From the NCBI GenBank assembly GCA_037039925.1, contig JAXRKP010001298.1, forward strand, positions 78,082 to 142,081: DNA of 64,000 nucleotides, in the 5' to 3' direction. This document shows positions 27,301 through 35,286 of the stretch, one piece after another. Under the pieces are notes generated by a model, which saw nothing but the letters and a program-made list of their open reading frames with translations, did no database searches and had not been told where the DNA came from. Positions within the stretch are counted from its first letter, which is position 1. Each line of letters begins with the position of its first letter. The position numbers were made by a program, and so were the translations under genes. The stretch is from Doris montereyensis (Eukaryota > Mollusca > Gastropoda > Nudibranchia > Dorididae).

Positions 27301-30300
27301 AAATCTTAAATTGGGCAGGAGAATTTAGAACAAGTTCAAAGCTACAATTACCTAGAGTAATGATTAACTGAGAGGGAAAACTAAGAGAAGAAATCAGCCA
27401 GAGAATCCAAAAAGGCAAGTGCAATATATAACCATCTAGGAAAGGCATTTGTAGGTAAGCAAGAATTGTTAACAAAAACCAAAATGGCAGTACACAATAC
27501 AGTTTATTGTCTTACTCTCCTCTATGACAGCAAAACCTGGACCTTAGACAGTAGAGAATACAGTAGAGTACAGGCAGCTGAAATTAAATATCTAAGAAGA
27601 GTAGTAGGGAAAACTAAAAGGGACAAAATCAGAAACACAACAATAAGAGATCAAACCAAAGCAGATGGCATAAAAACTAAGATAGAAACAAATCAATTGA
27701 GATGGTTTGGGCATGTAAACAGAATGAATGACAATAGAATAGCTAAATCAGTATACAGTGCTAAAGCCCAAGGTAAAAGACCAAAAGGTAGACCTCAGAG
27801 AAAGTGGGAAGAAGATATAAAAGAGGCATTGAAGTATAGAAATTTAACCTTTTTTGGAAGGAAACAGAAAATGCCAGGACAGGGCTTCCTGGAGAAAGAC
27901 TATCTCGGGAAAATAAACCCATACACCGAAAGGTAGAATGGGAATTGATAAATTGAGAAAGACAATGAACCAACATGTGCAGTGAGAGTAGCTGGAAATG
28001 TATCTGAAGAATTTGATGTAGATATAGGAGTAAGACAGGGTTGTATCCTAATCCTCTTTTTTTTATCACATTTATGGATTCAGTCGCAAAGGCATCCTCA
28101 AACATGAAGAAAATGAATGTAGGTATGTGGAAGCTCAAACCAGTAAATGTATCAATGTTTTCAATTGCTGATGATTCAGTTTTGTTTGGAAAATCAGAAA
28201 GGGGACCTCCAATCAAATATCAACATAATGAATAATGAATTAAATAAAAGAGGAATGAGAGTAAATGCAAGGAAAAACCAAAACAATGCTAGTAATTAGG
28301 GAAGCTAAAACACAAAATCTTAAATTAGGCAGGGCGAATTTAGAACAAGGTCAAAGCTACAATTATTTAGGAGTAATGATTAACTCAGGGGGAAAACTAA
28401 GAGAAGAAATCAGCCAGACAATCTAAAAGGCAAGTGCAATATATAACCATCTAGGAAAGGCATTTTTAGGTAAGCAAGAATTGTCCACAAAAACCAAAAT
28501 GGCAGTATACAACAGTTTATTGTCCTACTCTCCTCTATGGCAGCGAAACTTGGACCTTAGATAGTAGGGAATACAATAGAGTACAGGCAGCCAAAATGAA
28601 ATATCTAAGACAAGTAGTAGGAAAACTAAAAAAGACAAAATCAGAAACACAACAATAAGAGATCAAACCAAAGCAGATTGCATAAAAACTAAGATAGAAA
28701 CAAATCAATTGAGATGGTTTTGGCATGTTAACAGAATAAATGACAATAGAATAGCTAAATCAGTATACAGTGCTAAAACTCAAGGTAAAAGACCAAAAGG
28801 CAGACCTCGGAGAAATGGGAAGAAGATATAAAAGAGGCATTAACGCAAAGAAATTTAACTTTCACGGAAGGAAACAGAAAATGTCAGGACAGGGCAGCCA
28901 GGAGAAAGATCATTTCGGGCATCTAAAACCCAAAGGTAGAATGGGAGCTGATATAGAAAGAGAAAGAAATAATAGTGTGGTAAAGACATGTCTGTGGTGC
29001 TTGTAATTTCATGGCTGTTTTCCATTTTTGAATTGGAGACAACAGCTCTAATATTGTGGAATGTTTGTTTTGCTATTGCTATCCTTTGCCTTATTTCGGT
29101 GGTGTCTTTTAGTATTATCAGTTTATTACTAGATGTATGTATCCATTTTTTTTATCTTTTTATGTGTGTGTATATTTCCCTCTCATTTTATCTTTATCAT
29201 TCTCTCCCATACATGTCAATCTAAATGCCTCCTCTTGAGGAATTAATTTATTCTTACATTAACAGGATTCCAAACTTGTAGTTTAGGTTCCCCTAGCACA
29301 TGCATTTGGATTTTTCGCATCAAGCAACAAGGGAAACATTTTAAATGAATGCCTATTTTCGTTGAATTTTCTCTCAGAGCGATTTATTAACATGACTAAT
29401 GATTGCCAACTTCTTCATGTCATCATGTGACCAGGTTACAAGCCAGCTCTAGAAGGGCGTGCGGTGGTTAACCTCCAGATGAGTAGTGTTTTTGGGGCCT
29501 TCCAGGACATCACTGAAGCTATTAAATATGGTGCCACTGCAGAACTCCTGACAAACAGAGGAGTTATCAATCAGGTACAGTGAAACAGTTATTAAATTGA
29601 TTAATGCATTTTTATTATACCATACATCAAAGGGATCAGAACCGCAACAAAAAATAATACTGTGGATTAAAGAAAATAATTAACAAATTGGTGTAAAATT
29701 AAAATCCACTAAGAGAAAAGAGTGGAAACACACTACAACATTTTAAATACAACCCTCCATCAGATGACAAACACATAGAAATTACAAATAATATTGCGCT
29801 CAGAGACACATGAAGAGGAGAAATATAGAAATGGAAGAGAAAGAAACAAAGCTTCAATTTGGAAACATTATGTGTTCATTTCAATAGTCACAGTGGAGTT
29901 AATTCCTTTGAGGAAAGTTCTGTTTTGGACACAACCTTATGTTCATAGCTCAACCACACTGATAAAAACCTTAAAATAACGTGTGCAGAGGACAAGAGGT
30001 GAGGCACTTTTTGTAATTATTATAATTATTATATTATTATCATTATTATTACCACTAAATCTTTGTGTAAGTAATCTGAAAGGTGCTAATGTTAAAAGCT
30101 GTCATGCACTGATTATTTGGTGGGGCACTTTTTGTAATTATTATAATTATTATATTATTATCATTATTATTACCACTAAATCTTTTGTGTAAGTAATCTG
30201 AAAGGTGCTAATGTTAAAAGCTGTCATGCACTGATTATTTTAGACCATCTTTTGTCAAGAAGTGTAAAGAAAAGTACCCAGACTCAATGTTGAGCATTGG

Positions 30301-33300
30301 GTAATTCTGAGTAGAGTCCATTTTTTTATTTCCAGGCATATGGCATAATAAAATAATTTACCATTTATTTCAATGTCAACGTTTCTTTCCCCCAGTTTAA
30401 ACAGACCTAGCTACCCATTTGTAATTGCGTCGACAGGAGGGCTATGAAAATTTTTTTCCTGGGCTAGGAATTGAACTGAAAGTAAAGACAAACAGTGAGG
30501 CAAGGGGGATGTCTAATGTGAAGGAAATGACATTTTTATATTTGTCTAGTTTTTGTTCCTAAGAGGCTTTAATATTATTCAATGTCATTTCCTTCACTTT
30601 AGACATCCCCTTGCCTTACTGTTTGTCTTTACTTTTATACTTATATATCTATGTTAGATCTCCTGAATGAAAGCCAGACAAAGCTCTACTGACTGAGCTA
30701 AAGTTTGTGTAGAGGCCAGTCATTTAAAAGACGTACTGCAAATTGTAACACTATATCATTAATGGAATTTCACAACACAATTGCAAACTGTCAAAGTGTA
30801 ATTATAATTGAAGATTTGCTACTAAACATGTGTTTGTCAGGGGATTAAAAAAGATGTAATCATTATCTACCGCAGACAGAAAGGCATCTGAAAATAAAGT
30901 TATCATTCAGATTGAGAATTTGTACCCCACTTTATTTTATTCTTGTAATCAATGTAAAGTACTGGTCAAGGAAAAATTGTGGTCATGAGTTTACCATTTT
31001 CTCTTTCCTGGAATATAATTCAAAATAGTTCATGGGAGACCCAGTGATGGCAATGCAGGATTACCAAAGAGCAATCAAGCTTGATGCCAAGTATGCCTTG
31101 GCCTACTTCAATGCTGCAAATGTTTACTTTCATACAAGACATTTCACACAGGTTTGTTTAATCTCTTTATTTGTATGAAATGTTGTGTGGGGAAAACACA
31201 TTAACTTATCGTAAGAAGATTTTTTTACCATTATACCAATATTGCATAATAATTTATGTATTTTAGTCTTGAAAATTCCTGTGGGGAACAAATGTCACTT
31301 TCTCTTTGCATGACATTTGACATGTACAAATTATAAACCTTCATTACATACTGAAGTCACTTTTTCTTCACAAAACAAATTGAAGAGTTTTATCTACTTT
31401 TTTTGCTCAATTCAGGCTTTCCAAATACAATGTGTCTTGCCATCCAACTCATTCTTTTTATTCTATAGGCCTTTTTATCATGAAATGTAAAAAGTGATTT
31501 GAAGTTAACTTTTTCAAGTATACTGTATACTGTATGTCCATTGTAATTAACTTTTCATTTTGTATTTTCCTAGTTATGTTTTTATATTGTTTTTTTGTGT
31601 TCATCCATTTGTTTTGGATGGTGGATGTAGATTTAAATGTGAAAATGGGTTTAACTCTTTCAAGTCTGTTGCAAGACCATGTAATTAACTTTTCATTTTG
31701 TATTTTTCTAGTTAAGTTACTATTTGTTTTGTTGGGTGATTTTTTTTTGTTCATCTGTTTGTTTTGGATAATGGATGTAGGTTTGAATGTGAAAATGGAT
31801 TTAATTGAACCTTCTATATCAGAGTCTTATTGATTCACAGGCACTGGATTACTATGGCAAGGCCATTACTCACAAACCTGATGATGAATCTGCTTATCTG
31901 AATAGAGCAATTACAAGGGTAAGAAATTCCTAACTAAATTGCTTGCGCTATATTCCTTTTCTAAAATAAGTGTGATTTATCAGCAATTCAATTTTGCTTT
32001 TGGATCATGCATACTGCTTTAGGAAGAAAGAAAAAGCATTATTTATTTTCTCATACAGTAGTCTCTGCCAAAATGCACGGTCCACGGGTGACAAAAAAAA
32101 TTGTGCAATTTGGCGAAGGTACATTTTGATGGAGTCAAAGGCCATGACTTGTTACTGTGTATTTACATTGCCATTCTTGTTTGGAAATACATGTAAACTC
32201 TGTTTTGTTGCTGTTATTTGTTATTGTTTGGGAGGGGGGGGATGTTTTTTAGTGTTTGAGGACAAGATCAATAGGCCTTCTCGTAGATCTGTTACATTCT
32301 TCTCTCACTGAAGACCACACCTAGGGGTGATAATGGTGAAGACATTCGGCAACAATGTTGTTTTTCTTAAATTGGTTGACACGCATGTCATACACATGCA
32401 CACATCTGCGTGGCAGGTTGTGTCATTTGAATGAGGCAAGAAGAGGTTATTAACTTTATTTTTCACAGAAATTGTGACTCTTTAAATGCAACAAATTGGA
32501 GATAGACTTACCAAAAATATGTTGCATTTTGGCGAAGTCAAGCCAATTGTTGTTGCATTTTGAGGGGGCAATTAGCATTGTAAAATTCGATTACATGAAA
32601 AAAACGTGCATTATGACGAATCATGAATTTTGACGGCATGCAATTTGGTAGAGAGCACTGTATTAGTATTAGTTTTCCCTATCTGGGACATAATATAGAG
32701 CGCTTGAAGCATCAGGTATGAGAATACTTGGACTGATAAATGACTAGAACATAAGAATTCATAGTAAAAGACACTTTTAATTCATACCTTGCAAAGAAAC
32801 TTTACATTAACATTATTTTATTTGGTAAACTGGTCATAAATCATATGTATTTCGACATGGATTTCAGATCATGACATCTATGGAGTTAATAATATCTGAA
32901 GACTTGAGTGCACAAAAGGTTAAATTATTATTCACTAAAATTTGTATTAAAGCTCAGGAGTTTCTTGAATTGAACATATATATGTTTCCTGTTTTTCTTT
33001 TTTTCTTTCAGGTCTTGTTGCATGATACAAAGGGAGCACTTGAAGACTTTAAAGTTGCTGCCAAACTGAGTCCCTACTCAGCACATATTTACTTCAACAG
33101 AGGCAATCTGTACGCATCCATGCAACTCTTTGATAAGGCAGAAAAGGAATATACTAAAGGTCAGTGCAGTTTTACTAATTCTTCACTTGGTTCTGTTGGA
33201 GGTTTTTTCATCTGAATATATTCTACATAATTTCCTCAGACTCATAGCAACTATATTTCTTGCACAATATCTTGACGGAGGCAAATTTAATTTAAAACTA

Positions 33301-33776
33301 AAACTATCTGACAATGGAATCCTTTAAGAGAAAATGGATGTTCATCTTTCCTACAGAAATATTGCCTTTCATAAATATATTGTTATACAGATAGGTTTAA
33401 GGATGAAACTGAAATTGCATTTACAGAACTAGAGAGCTGCATGATAGAGAGATGAGGAGATTTAAAGCTTCTTACATCGTTCAATATTCATCACCTTACA
33501 TGAATTTATAAGACACCTTCCTGACTCAATAATTCAATACCAGTGTAAAAAAAAAAAATTGATATAAAGAGGCAGGTATGATCTTAACATTAAAAGACAT
33601 TTCTATGCTGTCTTATTTTTCTCTTTCCAGCTCTTTCACTCAAGCCTGATGATGCCTTGATGCTTAAACGTCGATCACACGTCAGAGGAAAATTGGGCAA
33701 CCAAAGTGAAGCCATGGAGGATTATAAGCGAGCTGTAGACATTCAGACAAGACCAAATAAGCTTGTCACTGCATAA
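122..33776 (+). CDS. TTC6: TTC6-like tetratricopeptide repeat protein, 5' end outside window
   Basis: Thirty-four exons were joined by eye from AG/GT boundaries and codon phase: 122-189, 909-1098, 1917-2001, 2313-2408, 2619-2642, 2935-2998, 3353-3422, 3627-3779, 5235-5309, 6053-6217, 6915-7005, 7328-7426, 7521-7558, 8342-8487, 9077-9197, 10530-10636, 11032-11228, 12959-13072, 13747-13860, 17935-18028, 19193-19267, 19554-19709, 20148-20282, about 20449-20593, 20942-21041, 21465-21580, 22109-22301, 22591-22724, 24077-24348, 29435-29574, 31029-31151, 31841-31918, 33012-33159, 33631-33776. They give about 1,355 residues. The second half is a chain of roughly 24 TPR units, a helical-pair scaffold that binds other proteins. 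The TTC6 assignment rests on remembered resemblance to vertebrate TTC6 over the last 600 residues, including the ALTDYGIVLLL stretch in exon 27. The molecular role of TTC6 is poorly known. Exons 14, 17 and 25 contain frame breaks and exon 24 has a frame conflict. No initiator codon is visible. Confidence 0.85.
1117..1228 (+). repeat. G-rich tandem duplication next to TTC6 exon 2 donor
   Basis: Two copies of a unit with GGGGGAGGGAGGGGGAGTTG followed by TTGGTAGGACTGGTGGGATG begin about 20 bp after exon 2. The many G-runs could form quadruplexes in the DNA or in the nascent RNA. Confidence 0.75.
1612..1840 (-). repeat. tRNA-derived SINE, family A, copy 1
   Basis: Read on the - strand it starts with a tRNA-like head (TGGCTGAGTGGTTAGGTTG as A-box region; a GGTTCGA-like B-box degraded to GAGTTCGATT), followed by a body shared with 7613-7907 and 36682-36975. 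Lies in TTC6 intron 2. Confidence 0.7.
2619..2642 (+). CDS. TTC6: TTC6 exon 5, 24-bp micro-exon
   Basis: A strong polypyrimidine tract and TTTTTTCAG precede 24 bases coding MIYAPDSL, followed by GTAATA. Both flanking introns are phase 0, so the exon can be skipped or included without changing frame. The call rests on splice-site quality and phase only, since eight residues are too few to recognise. Confidence 0.55.
4610..4702. repeat. GATA-type microsatellite
   Basis: Runs of TAGA/GATA and ATAGAT repeats in TTC6 intron 8. Confidence 0.85.
4820..5122 (-). repeat. tRNA-derived SINE, family B, copy 1
   Basis: On the - strand the head has GTAACCCAGAGGCAAGACG and a clear B-box GGGTTCAAGCCCC. The body contains GGATCTTTAACGTGCACC and GATGGGACTAGGTGTCGATC (+ strand), shared with 6425-6720. 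Confidence 0.7.
5625..5985 (-). repeat. tRNA-derived SINE, family D, copy 1
   Basis: Minus strand: ATGGTAGCTCAGTTGGCAGA is a good tRNA A-box region, followed by a B-box-like AAGTTCAATTCTC. It lies just before TTC6 exon 10. A partial copy without the head is at about 13115-13285. Confidence 0.7.
6425..6720 (-). repeat. tRNA-derived SINE, family B, copy 2
   Basis: Same body as the 4.8-kb copy (ACATCCACAACTAA, GGATCTTTAACATGCAC, GATGGGACTAGGCGTC), more diverged, with a B-box-like GGATTCAAGCCCC on the - strand. Confidence 0.7.
7328..24348 (+). CDS. TTC6: TTC6 exons 12-29: main TPR array
   Basis: The translation shows repeated units of about 34 residues with the TPR signature: a small or aromatic residue pair (AY, AF), then Gly/Ala, a Tyr at the turn, a second helix with A-x-x-D-F/Y, and a closing pattern like AIKLxP. 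Clear examples are HEAFYQRAQLYEE (exon 15), QAFYQRACILRR (exon 17), VRAYVCRAEAYHKIHE (exon 20), and PLPYFNRAVCYHENHQYDKA (exon 27). Exon 22 departs from the array: residues after HASELG form a Ser/Thr/Gly loop ending QSFLKNYDK. Intron borders often fall near the helix-helix turns, as expected for expansion by unit duplication. Exons 14, 17 and 25 need a one-base correction to keep the repeat in frame, and exon 24 may too. Confidence 0.85.
7613..7907 (-). repeat. tRNA-derived SINE, family A, copy 2
   Basis: Minus orientation. B-box GGGTTCAAATCCC and A-box TGGCCGAGTGG are intact; the body includes GAAACCGGGATAAGCTCGGG. In TTC6 intron 13. Confidence 0.75.
8020..8200. repeat. Degenerate GACA/GATA-rich tract
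   Basis: Imperfect AGACAGATA and GAGAGACA repeats in TTC6 intron 13; open frames across it are low-complexity artefacts. Confidence 0.7.
8342..8487 (+). CDS. TTC6: TTC6 exon 14 with apparent one-base deletion
   Basis: The upstream part reads in frame as a TPR unit (DAYWHRHLLYILQ, ALDDLNYIMKKNK). The next TPR then continues in another frame as HAGAYRS, ending at a good donor (AAT before GTGAGT) and joining exon 15 (AEIYKKQGD) in phase. The shift lies near 8458-8466, in an A-rich run, and looks like one missing base. Without it the intron phase into exon 15 does not fit. Confidence 0.7.
9257..9312. repeat. (GT)n microsatellite
   Basis: About 28 uninterrupted GT units, roughly 60 bp after TTC6 exon 15. 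Confidence 0.95.
9645..10005 (-). repeat. tRNA-derived SINE, family C, copy 1
   Basis: The - strand head ends with B-box-like GGTTCAAACCC. The body has CCCCCAGCAGGCCATTTCAT and GAGAGCATACAGTACACAAG (+ strand) in common with 12205-12555. Confidence 0.65.
10195..10342 (-). CDS. Unrecognised terminal-exon-like ORF in TTC6 intron 15
   Basis: On the - strand an acceptor-like TTAACAG precedes an open frame that reads GLRSSAYEDGPLIQMVPSEF, then LKYVKELEKKREKYRQKAPS, RYVRYSG and TAA. The composition is protein-like (a charged amphipathic helix, few low-complexity runs), unlike the surrounding intron. I do not recognise the family. It could be the last exon of a nested gene, a relic of a processed gene, or a transposon fragment. 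Confidence 0.35.
11032..11228 (+). CDS. TTC6: TTC6 exon 17 with internal frame break
   Basis: The first part reads NWQNAINDFTELLKVDSINA in the frame set by exon 16. From about 11108 a different frame carries the next TPR (RGRAYAKLNNWVPAVEDL, then AFYQRACILRR), which is the frame that joins exon 18. Both halves are convincing TPR sequence, so one base is missing or was lost near 11100-11110. Confidence 0.75.
11265..12130 (-). mobile_element. CR1-like LINE 3' fragment in TTC6 intron 17
   Basis: The - strand ORF 12031-11849 reads YLMRKLNKFQIDNTLIRLFH and SIIIFSITAWGGNTRGREKK, the RT C-terminal region of CR1-like elements. The match continues as broken frames to about 11600 and then a 3' UTR to 11265. 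A related 3' UTR piece, on the other strand, lies at about 13990-14170. Confidence 0.55.
12205..12555 (-). repeat. tRNA-derived SINE, family C, copy 2
   Basis: Nearly full-length second copy (CAGCAGGCCATTTCATTCAG, GGGAGCATACAGTACACAAG, TACTCATTCACACCTGAGTC). A short 5' piece of the same family also lies at about 22905-22990. Confidence 0.65.
14568..15510 (+). repeat. Unclassified 1-kb repeat, copy A
   Basis: Shares with copies B and C the segments GAGAAGATGGCAGTAAAAAC, CACATCTAAACCTAGATTTA, GAATGGAAAAGACG and AGGGAGGAGA. No ORF is conserved between copies and no terminal inverted repeats are visible. This copy is cut at its 3' end by LINE fragments. Confidence 0.7.
15511..15915 (+). mobile_element. 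Two tandem 3' ends of an I/Nimb- or jockey-like LINE
   Basis: A 3' UTR (GATCTAGAGTACT then ATCAATTTTTAACACATTG) occurs twice, at 15549-15625 and 15849-15915. Between them an open frame (15656-15856) reads CHSCDCLFTVKQVLIECSDL and DIRMKYYSERS, the Cys/His C-terminal motif seen at the end of several non-LTR polymerases. Both copies are severely 5'-truncated. Confidence 0.55.
16164..17025 (+). mobile_element. RTE/BovB-like LINE, 3' part
   Basis: An open frame at 16164-16649 reads NINNIRYADDTVLIAGSETN, ENGLNMNTKKTESMV, KRRIAIAKETYNRMKQV and YGCECWTINKEMES. After a stop the match continues (TELWFMCRMLN, RRLKFIRHVY, GRGRRRITHIQ). The YADD box is the RT active site; NINNIRYADDT and the EMES/RRML region are typical of RTE/BovB-like elements. 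5'-truncated, with stops; a different family from LINE family 1. Confidence 0.75.
17044..17838. mobile_element. 795-bp TA-flanked inverted-repeat element (pogo/Tigger-like MITE)
   Basis: Left end CAGGGGAACCTCTCTAATCG and the reverse complement of the right end CAGTGGAACCTCTCTAATCG match at all but one base, and both ends are flanked by TA. TA target and CAG-starting ends fit Tc1/mariner/pogo, and the sequence is like Tigger ends. No transposase ORF is visible, so it is non-autonomous. It lies in TTC6 intron 19. Confidence 0.8.
20449..20593 (+). CDS. TTC6: TTC6 exon 24, 5' border uncertain
   Basis: The TPR sequence ETADAHYLSGLCHMELRN, DALQQFNFAI is clear and ends at GAT before GTGCGT, in phase with exon 25. 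The AG at 20447-20448 gives the wrong phase with exon 23. An AG at 20417-20418 would keep phase 0 and add a short hydrophobic piece. Alternatively, a small indel in the A-rich stretch near 20458-20470 could restore phase from an AG at 20449-20450. I cannot choose between these from sequence alone. Confidence 0.6.
20942..21041 (+). CDS. TTC6: TTC6 exon 25 with internal frame break
   Basis: It opens AFYQRGLAAS in the frame of exon 24, and then from about 20972 the TPR continues one base over as KMKQMKGIQDFNRALALNPN, which joins exon 26 in phase. One extra base (or two missing) around 20970-20973 explains this. Confidence 0.75.
22990..23985 (-). repeat. Unclassified 1-kb repeat, copy B
   Basis: Inverted relative to copies A and C. 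Its ends as seen here are GTGATTTTTTTTGCTTTTG and GAGTTTTGG...GGACTGGCGAG (reverse complement), agreeing with copy C. Lies in TTC6 intron 28, just before exon 29. Confidence 0.7.
24478..24900 (-). mobile_element. RTE-like LINE 3' fragment, cut by LINE copy 1
   Basis: The - strand reads RKRLEAFEMWIY, then MRFFGHVWRQNGLEKLPTSG, the C-terminal region of an RTE-like element, ending in a (CATCAT)n tract (+ strand 24487-24501) that would be its ATG-repeat tail. LINE family 1 copy 1 begins at its upstream edge. Confidence 0.6.
24905..28970 (+). mobile_element. LINE family 1, copy 1 (rearranged), in TTC6 intron 29
   Basis: Sense to TTC6. The 5' end has one tandem unit, then endonuclease fragments (VLGDLNARVGNN near 25600) and reverse transcriptase fragments (HLCFIDLEKAFDTVRRDEL near 26995-27045), all broken by stops and frameshifts. 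After 27126 the order is scrambled: a 3'-end piece (27130-27260), then RT tail to 3' end (27265-27955), then RT middle to 3' end again (27960-28970). The catalytic FADD box is degraded to IADD near 28161. Non-functional. Confidence 0.85.
28975..29130 (-). mobile_element. LINE fragment beyond LINE copy 1
   Basis: The reverse complement encodes a stretch like TTEIRQRIAIAKQTFHNIRA, matching in style the RIAIAKETYNRMKQ segment of the 16.2-kb element. Only about 50 codons survive. Confidence 0.45.
29435..33776 (+). CDS. TTC6: TTC6 exons 30-34: C-terminal TPR units and stop
   Basis: Five exons follow the 5-kb intron that holds a LINE. Phases match throughout: exon 29 ends with one base of a codon that exon 30 completes as Gly. 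Units include LLTNRGVINQ, LAYFNAANVYFHTRHFTQA, SAYLNRAITR, HIYFNRGNLYASMQLFDKA, and a last TPR ending in AMEDYKRAVDI. The reading frame closes at TAA 33774-33776 after a short non-TPR tail (QTRPNKLVTA). All five exons are free of frame breaks. Confidence 0.88.
30003..30241. repeat. 121-bp tandem duplication
   Basis: GGCACTTTTTGTAATTATTA opens at 30003 and again at 30124. The two units are almost identical through TGTCATGCACTGATTATTT, which implies a recent duplication. TTC6 intron 30. Confidence 0.9.
30270..30715 (-). repeat. tRNA-derived SINE, family D, copy 2, interrupted
   Basis: Same body (AACAGACCTAGCTACCCA, GACAGGAGGGC, GGAATTGAAC) and a tRNA-like head (GCTCAGTCAGTAGAGCTTTG on the - strand) separated by the hairpin MITE at 30480-30634. 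Confidence 0.65.
30480..30634. mobile_element. 155-bp hairpin MITE with arms of about 55 bp
   Basis: The arm at 30480-30533 (AGTAAAGACAAACAGTGAGG...) is the near-perfect reverse complement of about 30581-30634 (...TACTGTTTGTCTTTACTT). About 45 bases separate the arms. It interrupts a SINE (family D), which continues on both sides. No coding capacity. It would fold into a long hairpin. Confidence 0.8.
31530..31806. repeat. Imperfect tandem duplication of about 150 bp
   Basis: GTAATTAACTTTTCATTTTG occurs at about 31543 and 31680, followed in each case by CTAGTTA, TGTTTTGGAT and AAATGTGAAAATGG-like matches. TTC6 intron 31, just before exon 32. Confidence 0.8.
32056..32660. mobile_element. 605-bp TA-flanked inverted-repeat element, in TTC6 intron 32
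   Basis: Left end CAGTAGTCTCTGCCAAAATG and inverted right end CAGTGCTCTCTACCAAATTG are similar and flanked by TA. No transposase is seen. A second copy with the same ends is at 39778-44216. Confidence 0.75.
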
Positions 33777-34471
33777 GACAGTTTTAAAATAGTCATTTCA
33801 GGAGAAGATGATTGCTGTCTCATTGTTTACAAGACAATTTTATGTTGTCTTTTTGTTGTTGCAATTAGAATGTAATATATGTATAAAAAAAAGATTTATA
33901 AGGTGTGAATATTTCCCCCTTTTTATCTGTTAAACAAAGAAAAAGATTGCTGTACAATTATTTGTCTCATTTTAATTCAATATTCATCATGAATAAGAAT
34001 GAAGTAAAAGAAACTATATTTATCTACCGGTATTGATGTTTGCATTCAGAGTTATAATATATATTCATGTATATCTATAAAAAGTACGCTACAATTCATT
34101 GAAAACTAAAAGCAAAGGAGAAAAAATTGGTTAATACAGAAAATATTTGATTTTGGGGAAAACGGAACTTCTTTTAAACAGTTAATGTGATGTATATATA
34201 TTTATATCATTTGTCTGTTATAATTACATAATTTGTATTGATACTGTTAACAAATTTGCTGCAAACAAGTTTTTTTCTCTTGCTTACATATAAGCATTCC
34301 GTCCAAACAAATATCATATTTAATCAGTATTAAACTCATATAATTAACTTTCATCTTTAAAATCTTGTTGGAGTAAGATACCTTTATATTAATAGTATAT
34401 ATTTCAGTGGTGTGTTCCATTCATGCCATACTTTAAAAAGCAAAAATACTGCTAAGTATGGGTACATTTCT

Positions 34472-34477
34472 AATAAA
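34472..34477 (+). terminator. Candidate TTC6 polyadenylation signal
   Basis: This AATAAA is about 700 bp after the TTC6 stop. The intervening sequence is AT-rich and non-coding. Support is only the hexamer and its position, and a nearer variant signal could be used instead. Confidence 0.3.
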
Positions 34478-34729
34478 GGCTTGTTGATATTTATACTATA
34501 GGTTTTATAGTTTTCACATGTTTGAATGACTGATTTTATGATCAAGGTGTCAAATGCTCACCCACAGGGCTAAAGAAAATAAAAATAGAAACCAACACAT
34601 CTGAAACCAGAACAATTTTCTTTGGCAGCAATATGAACTGCGTAAAATTACACAACAACATTTCTTACTGCACAATATACAGAAAACAGAAGACAACAAG
34701 AATTGTTATCTCTGAAGAAAAATATAAGA

Positions 34730-34735
34730 TTTATT
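34730..34735 (-). terminator. Candidate DNAAF6 polyadenylation signal
   Basis: TTTATT on the + strand reads AATAAA on the - strand, about 425 bp beyond the DNAAF6 stop. If this and the + strand hexamer at 34472 are both used, the two convergent transcripts would end close together with little or no overlap. Confidence 0.3.
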
Positions 34736-35159
34736 TGCTGAGAACATGGATATCTTAACATCAAAATCATTTAATGGAATGCTTAAAAAGGAAAATGGAA
34801 TAGAAATGAGATGGCCACTGTTACATCCCGATAATTTGGACGGATAAAGAATAAAATTTAATGGCAATTGAAACATAAAAAGTAAATGGAATTGATTAAA
34901 ACAAAGAACTTGACGATATAAAAGCATGGATAGCTTACTTTCAAAACAACTGCTAGCTCAGAATTTCAATTAACATACCTTACCACCTTTCACTATTTAA
35001 TTTTAAGATTCATTATTGTTACAATACTGACAAATATCAGAGCAACATTTCAGCTTCAGCAGGTTTTTTTCTCTTTTTTCATAAACTATCACACAATGCA
35101 CCATGCACTCTCTCAGACAACAAAGACGATAATACTTAATTCTCTGAACAGATCATGTA

Positions 35160-35286
35160 TTAAAAATTAAATAAGTCATATTCTCTGTTCAAACGCAAAG
35201 ATACAACTAGAGTTTGCTTGTCCTTGTCCCATTGAGCTTTGCTTGTTTTTGAATCAACAGGGTGAGGAAGGTGAAGGCCTAATTTA
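35160..35286 (-). CDS. DNAAF6: DNAAF6 exon 6, end of CS-like domain and stop
   Basis: Acceptor CTTCCAG. The joined codon gives YKLGLHLPHPVDSKTSKAQW, then DKDKQTLVVSLRLNREYDLF and a terminal NF before TAA. The LHLPHPVD and REYD elements are hallmarks of the PIH1D3 C-terminus. This exon was chosen over an ORF at 37156-37300, which reads open but has no family resemblance. Confidence 0.9.

Larger units (their letters stand above)
33777..35159. other. Convergent 3' intergenic region
   Basis: This 1.4-kb AT-rich stretch separates the stop codons of TTC6 and DNAAF6. I see no ORF of note, no repeat family found elsewhere in the window, and only the two candidate poly(A) hexamers. It most likely consists of the two 3' UTRs. 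Confidence 0.6.
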
